Below are positions 62,443-64,000 of a DNA stretch of 64,000 nt, piece by piece. A model generated the notes under the pieces. That model was not told the DNA's origin. It saw nothing but the letters and a program-made list of their open reading frames with translations, and did not search any database. The position numbers were made by a program, and so were the translations under genes. Source of the stretch: Rhodocaloribacter litoris (lineage in GTDB: Bacteria; Bacteroidota; Rhodothermia; Rhodothermales; ISCAR-4553); assembly GCF_011682235.2 (NCBI RefSeq), contig NZ_CP076718.1, positions 2,382,545 to 2,446,544 on the forward strand, in the 5' to 3' direction. The first letter of the stretch is position 1; each line of letters begins with the position of its first letter.

Positions 62443-62579
62443 GGCCCGTCGGAAGCAGGTTTTTTGAGGCAGACGGGGCTTCGGGGGTGCCGGTTTCACC
62501 GGAGGGGTGCGCAGCCGCGTGGCCGGTGTCGTATCTTGCAGCCGTCCGATCCACCGCGAGCCGATTCCTTTCTTCAGCC

Positions 62580-64000
62580 ATGACACACCGGCCCATCCAA
62601 AAGGTTCTCATTGCCAACCGGGGCGAGATCGCCGTCCGGGTCATCCGCACGTGCCGGGAGCTGGGGCTGGCCACGGTGGCCGTCTTCAGCGAGCCCGACC
62701 GCACCGCGCCGCACGTGCGCCTGGCCGACGAGGCCTACCTGCTGGGGCCGGCGCCCTCGGCACAGTCGTACCTGGTGCAGGAGAAGATCCTGGAGGTGGC
62801 CCGCCGCAGCGGCGCCGACGCCGTCCACCCCGGCTACGGCTTCCTCTCGGAGAATGCGGACTTCGCCGAGGCGTGCGCGGCGGCGGGCCTCGTCTTCATC
62901 GGTCCCCCCCCGGCGGCCATCCGGGCCATGGGCGACAAGACGGCGGCCCGGCGGCTCATGGAGAAGGCCGGCGTCCCGATGGCCCCCGGCACCACCGACG
63001 CCATCGACGACCCGGACGAGGCCGCCCGCATCGCCGAGGCCATCGGCTACCCGGTGCTCATCAAGGCGGCGGCCGGGGGCGGGGGCAAGGGCATGCGCAT
63101 CGTGGAGACGCCGTCGGAGTTCCGCCGGACGATGGAGGCCGCCCGCCGCGAGGCCCAGGCCGCCTTCGGCGACGGGCGCGTCTTCATCGAGAAATACATC
63201 GTGGAGCCCCGGCACATCGAGTTCCAGATCCTGGCCGACGCGCACGGCAACGTGGTGCACCTGTTCGAGCGTGAGTGCTCCATCCAGCGGCGCCACCAGA
63301 AGGTCATCGAGGAGGCCCCCTCGTCGGTGCTCACACCCGAGGTGCGGGCGCGGATGGGCGAGGCCGCCGTGCAGGCCGCCCGCTCGTGCGGCTACGTCAA
63401 CGCCGGCACCGTCGAGTTCCTGGTCGACCGCGACCTGAACTTCTACTTCATGGAGATGAACACGCGCCTGCAGGTGGAGCACCCGGTGACGGAGTGGATC
63501 ACGGGGCTGGACTTGGTGGCCGAGCAGATCCGCATCGCCGAGGGGGCGCCGCTGGGCTACACGCAGGCCGACCTGTCGATCCACGGCCACGCCATCGAGT
63601 GTCGCGTCTACGCCGAGGACCCGGAGAACAACTTCCTCCCGGCGCCCGGCCCGCTGCACCGGCACGTGCCGCCCTCGGGCTTCGGCGTGCGCGTGGATGC
63701 GGGCGTGGAGCAGGGGGGCGAGGTGCTCATCCACTACGACCCCATGATCTCGAAGCTGACCACGTGGGGCCGCACGCGCGAGGAAGCCATCCGCCGCATG
63801 CGTCGCGCCCTGGACGAGTACGAGGTCGCCGGCGTGCGCACCACCATCCCCTTCTGCCGCTTCGTGATGGACCACGAGGCCTTCTGCAGCGGCCGCTTCT
63901 CCACCCATTTCGTCGCCGAGCACTTCGACCCGAAGCACCTTGCGCCGGACGACCCCGCGCTCGACGCGGCGGCGGCGCTGGCGGCCGTGCTCTACCGCGC
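62580..64000 (+). CDS. Biotin carboxylase (acetyl/propionyl-CoA or pyruvate carboxylase subunit), 3' end outside window
   Basis: At least 473 residues visible. Landmarks in order: [20 protein letters not shown] (N-terminus), [60 protein letters not shown] (ATP-grasp), [39 protein letters not shown] (catalytic loop) and [20 protein letters not shown]. The gene continues past residue 450 where plain AccC usually ends, which fits a somewhat longer AccC or a PccA/PycA-like subunit; the symbol is left blank because the C-terminus is not seen. A TATCTTG element lies at 62532-62538, about 42 bases upstream of the ATG. Confidence 0.92.
   Translation, partial: MTHRPIQKVLIANRGEIAVRVIRTCRELGLATVAVFSEPDRTAPHVRLADEAYLLGPAPSAQSYLVQEKILEVARRSGADAVHPGYGFLSENADFAEACAAAGLVFIGPPPAAIRAMGDKTAARRLMEKAGVPMAPGTTDAIDDPDEAARIAEAIGYPVLIKAAAGGGGKGMRIVETPSEFRRTMEAARREAQAAFGDGRVFIEKYIVEPRHIEFQILADAHGNVVHLFERECSIQRRHQKVIEEAPSSVLTPEVRARMGEAAVQAARSCGYVNAGTVEFLVDRDLNFYFMEMNTRLQVEHPVTEWITGLDLVAEQIRIAEGAPLGYTQADLSIHGHAIECRVYAEDPENNFLPAPGPLHRHVPPSGFGVRVDAGVEQGGEVLIHYDPMISKLTTWGRTREEAIRRMRRALDEYEVAGVRTTIPFCRFVMDHEAFCSGRFSTHFVAEHFDPKHLAPDDPALDAAAALAAVLYR

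Overview
This looks like chromosomal DNA from a high-GC member of the Rhodothermota (Rhodothermus-like; formerly grouped with Bacteroidetes). The inference rests on the very GC-rich coding sequence, a C-terminal type IX secretion (Por) sorting domain in one secreted protein, a GWxTD-domain protein, and the conserved order rplM-rpsI-rpsB-tsf-pyrH-frr. No species call is possible from the sequence alone.

Layout. 0-1 kb: the 5' end of an outer-membrane efflux (TolC-type) lipoprotein and a small cysteine-containing partner, both on the minus strand. 1.1-8.3 kb: a minus-strand housekeeping block (coaBC, gmk, yicC, tRNA-Ser, frr, pyrH, tsf, rpsB, rpsI, rplM). 8.7-11.3 kb: an ECF-like sigma factor with a membrane anti-sigma/TPR protein, and a tandem universal stress protein. 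11.53-11.93 kb: a non-coding region with a dense cluster of DnaA-box-like nonamers beside an AT-rich stretch and four TAG trinucleotides. It is the best candidate for the chromosomal replication origin; housekeeping genes to its left run leftward and most genes just to its right run rightward. 12-19.8 kb: pgi, moeA, a redoxin, a GWxTD protein, a Nudix hydrolase and a serine hydrolase. 20-27 kb: a Cu/Ag-type RND efflux operon (TolC, CusB fused to a cupredoxin, CusA) followed by a decayed second CusA 3' end. 27-28.1 kb: a nucleotidyltransferase/small-protein pair lying between two copies of a palindromic repeat. 28-36 kb: a secreted T9SS protein, a DUF2231 membrane protein, a DUF302 remnant, an Asp-rich envelope protein, moaA, moaC, floA and small unknowns. 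36-47.6 kb: a GH2 glycosidase, a K+ channel with RCK domains, a second serine hydrolase, a GH113-like protein, a class V aminotransferase, a lipoprotein RidA and LhgO.

47.6-49.6 kb: a peroxidase-related (AhpD-like) gene split by a TnpB-only IS200/IS605-type element with an intact nuclease and a predicted omega-RNA end. 49.6-57 kb: DoxX, an Hpt protein with a LytTR response regulator, hprK, a MoxR ATPase, a divergent galactokinase-like protein and a methyltransferase. 57.1-58 kb: a MerR regulator with an operator embedded in its promoter, plus a small cysteine-rich thioredoxin-fold protein. 58-59 kb: a decayed-looking stretch ending in a perfect 19-bp inverted repeat. 59-60.8 kb: a sodium:neurotransmitter-symporter-type transporter translationally coupled to a 33-residue single-helix subunit. 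60.86-61.5 kb: a truncated transposase. 61.5-64 kb: a DnaJ-type co-chaperone and the start of a biotin carboxylase.

Working together: the Cus operon, the left-edge efflux locus and the MerR/thioredoxin pair suggest investment in metal handling. moeA, moaA and moaC supply molybdenum cofactor but are not clustered. The most notable items are the candidate oriC, the TnpB insertion with its guide-matched flank, the nucleotidyltransferase module bounded by palindromic repeats, the CusB-cupredoxin fusion and the transporter microprotein. Starts were chosen by family alignment and, where visible, ribosome-binding sites.
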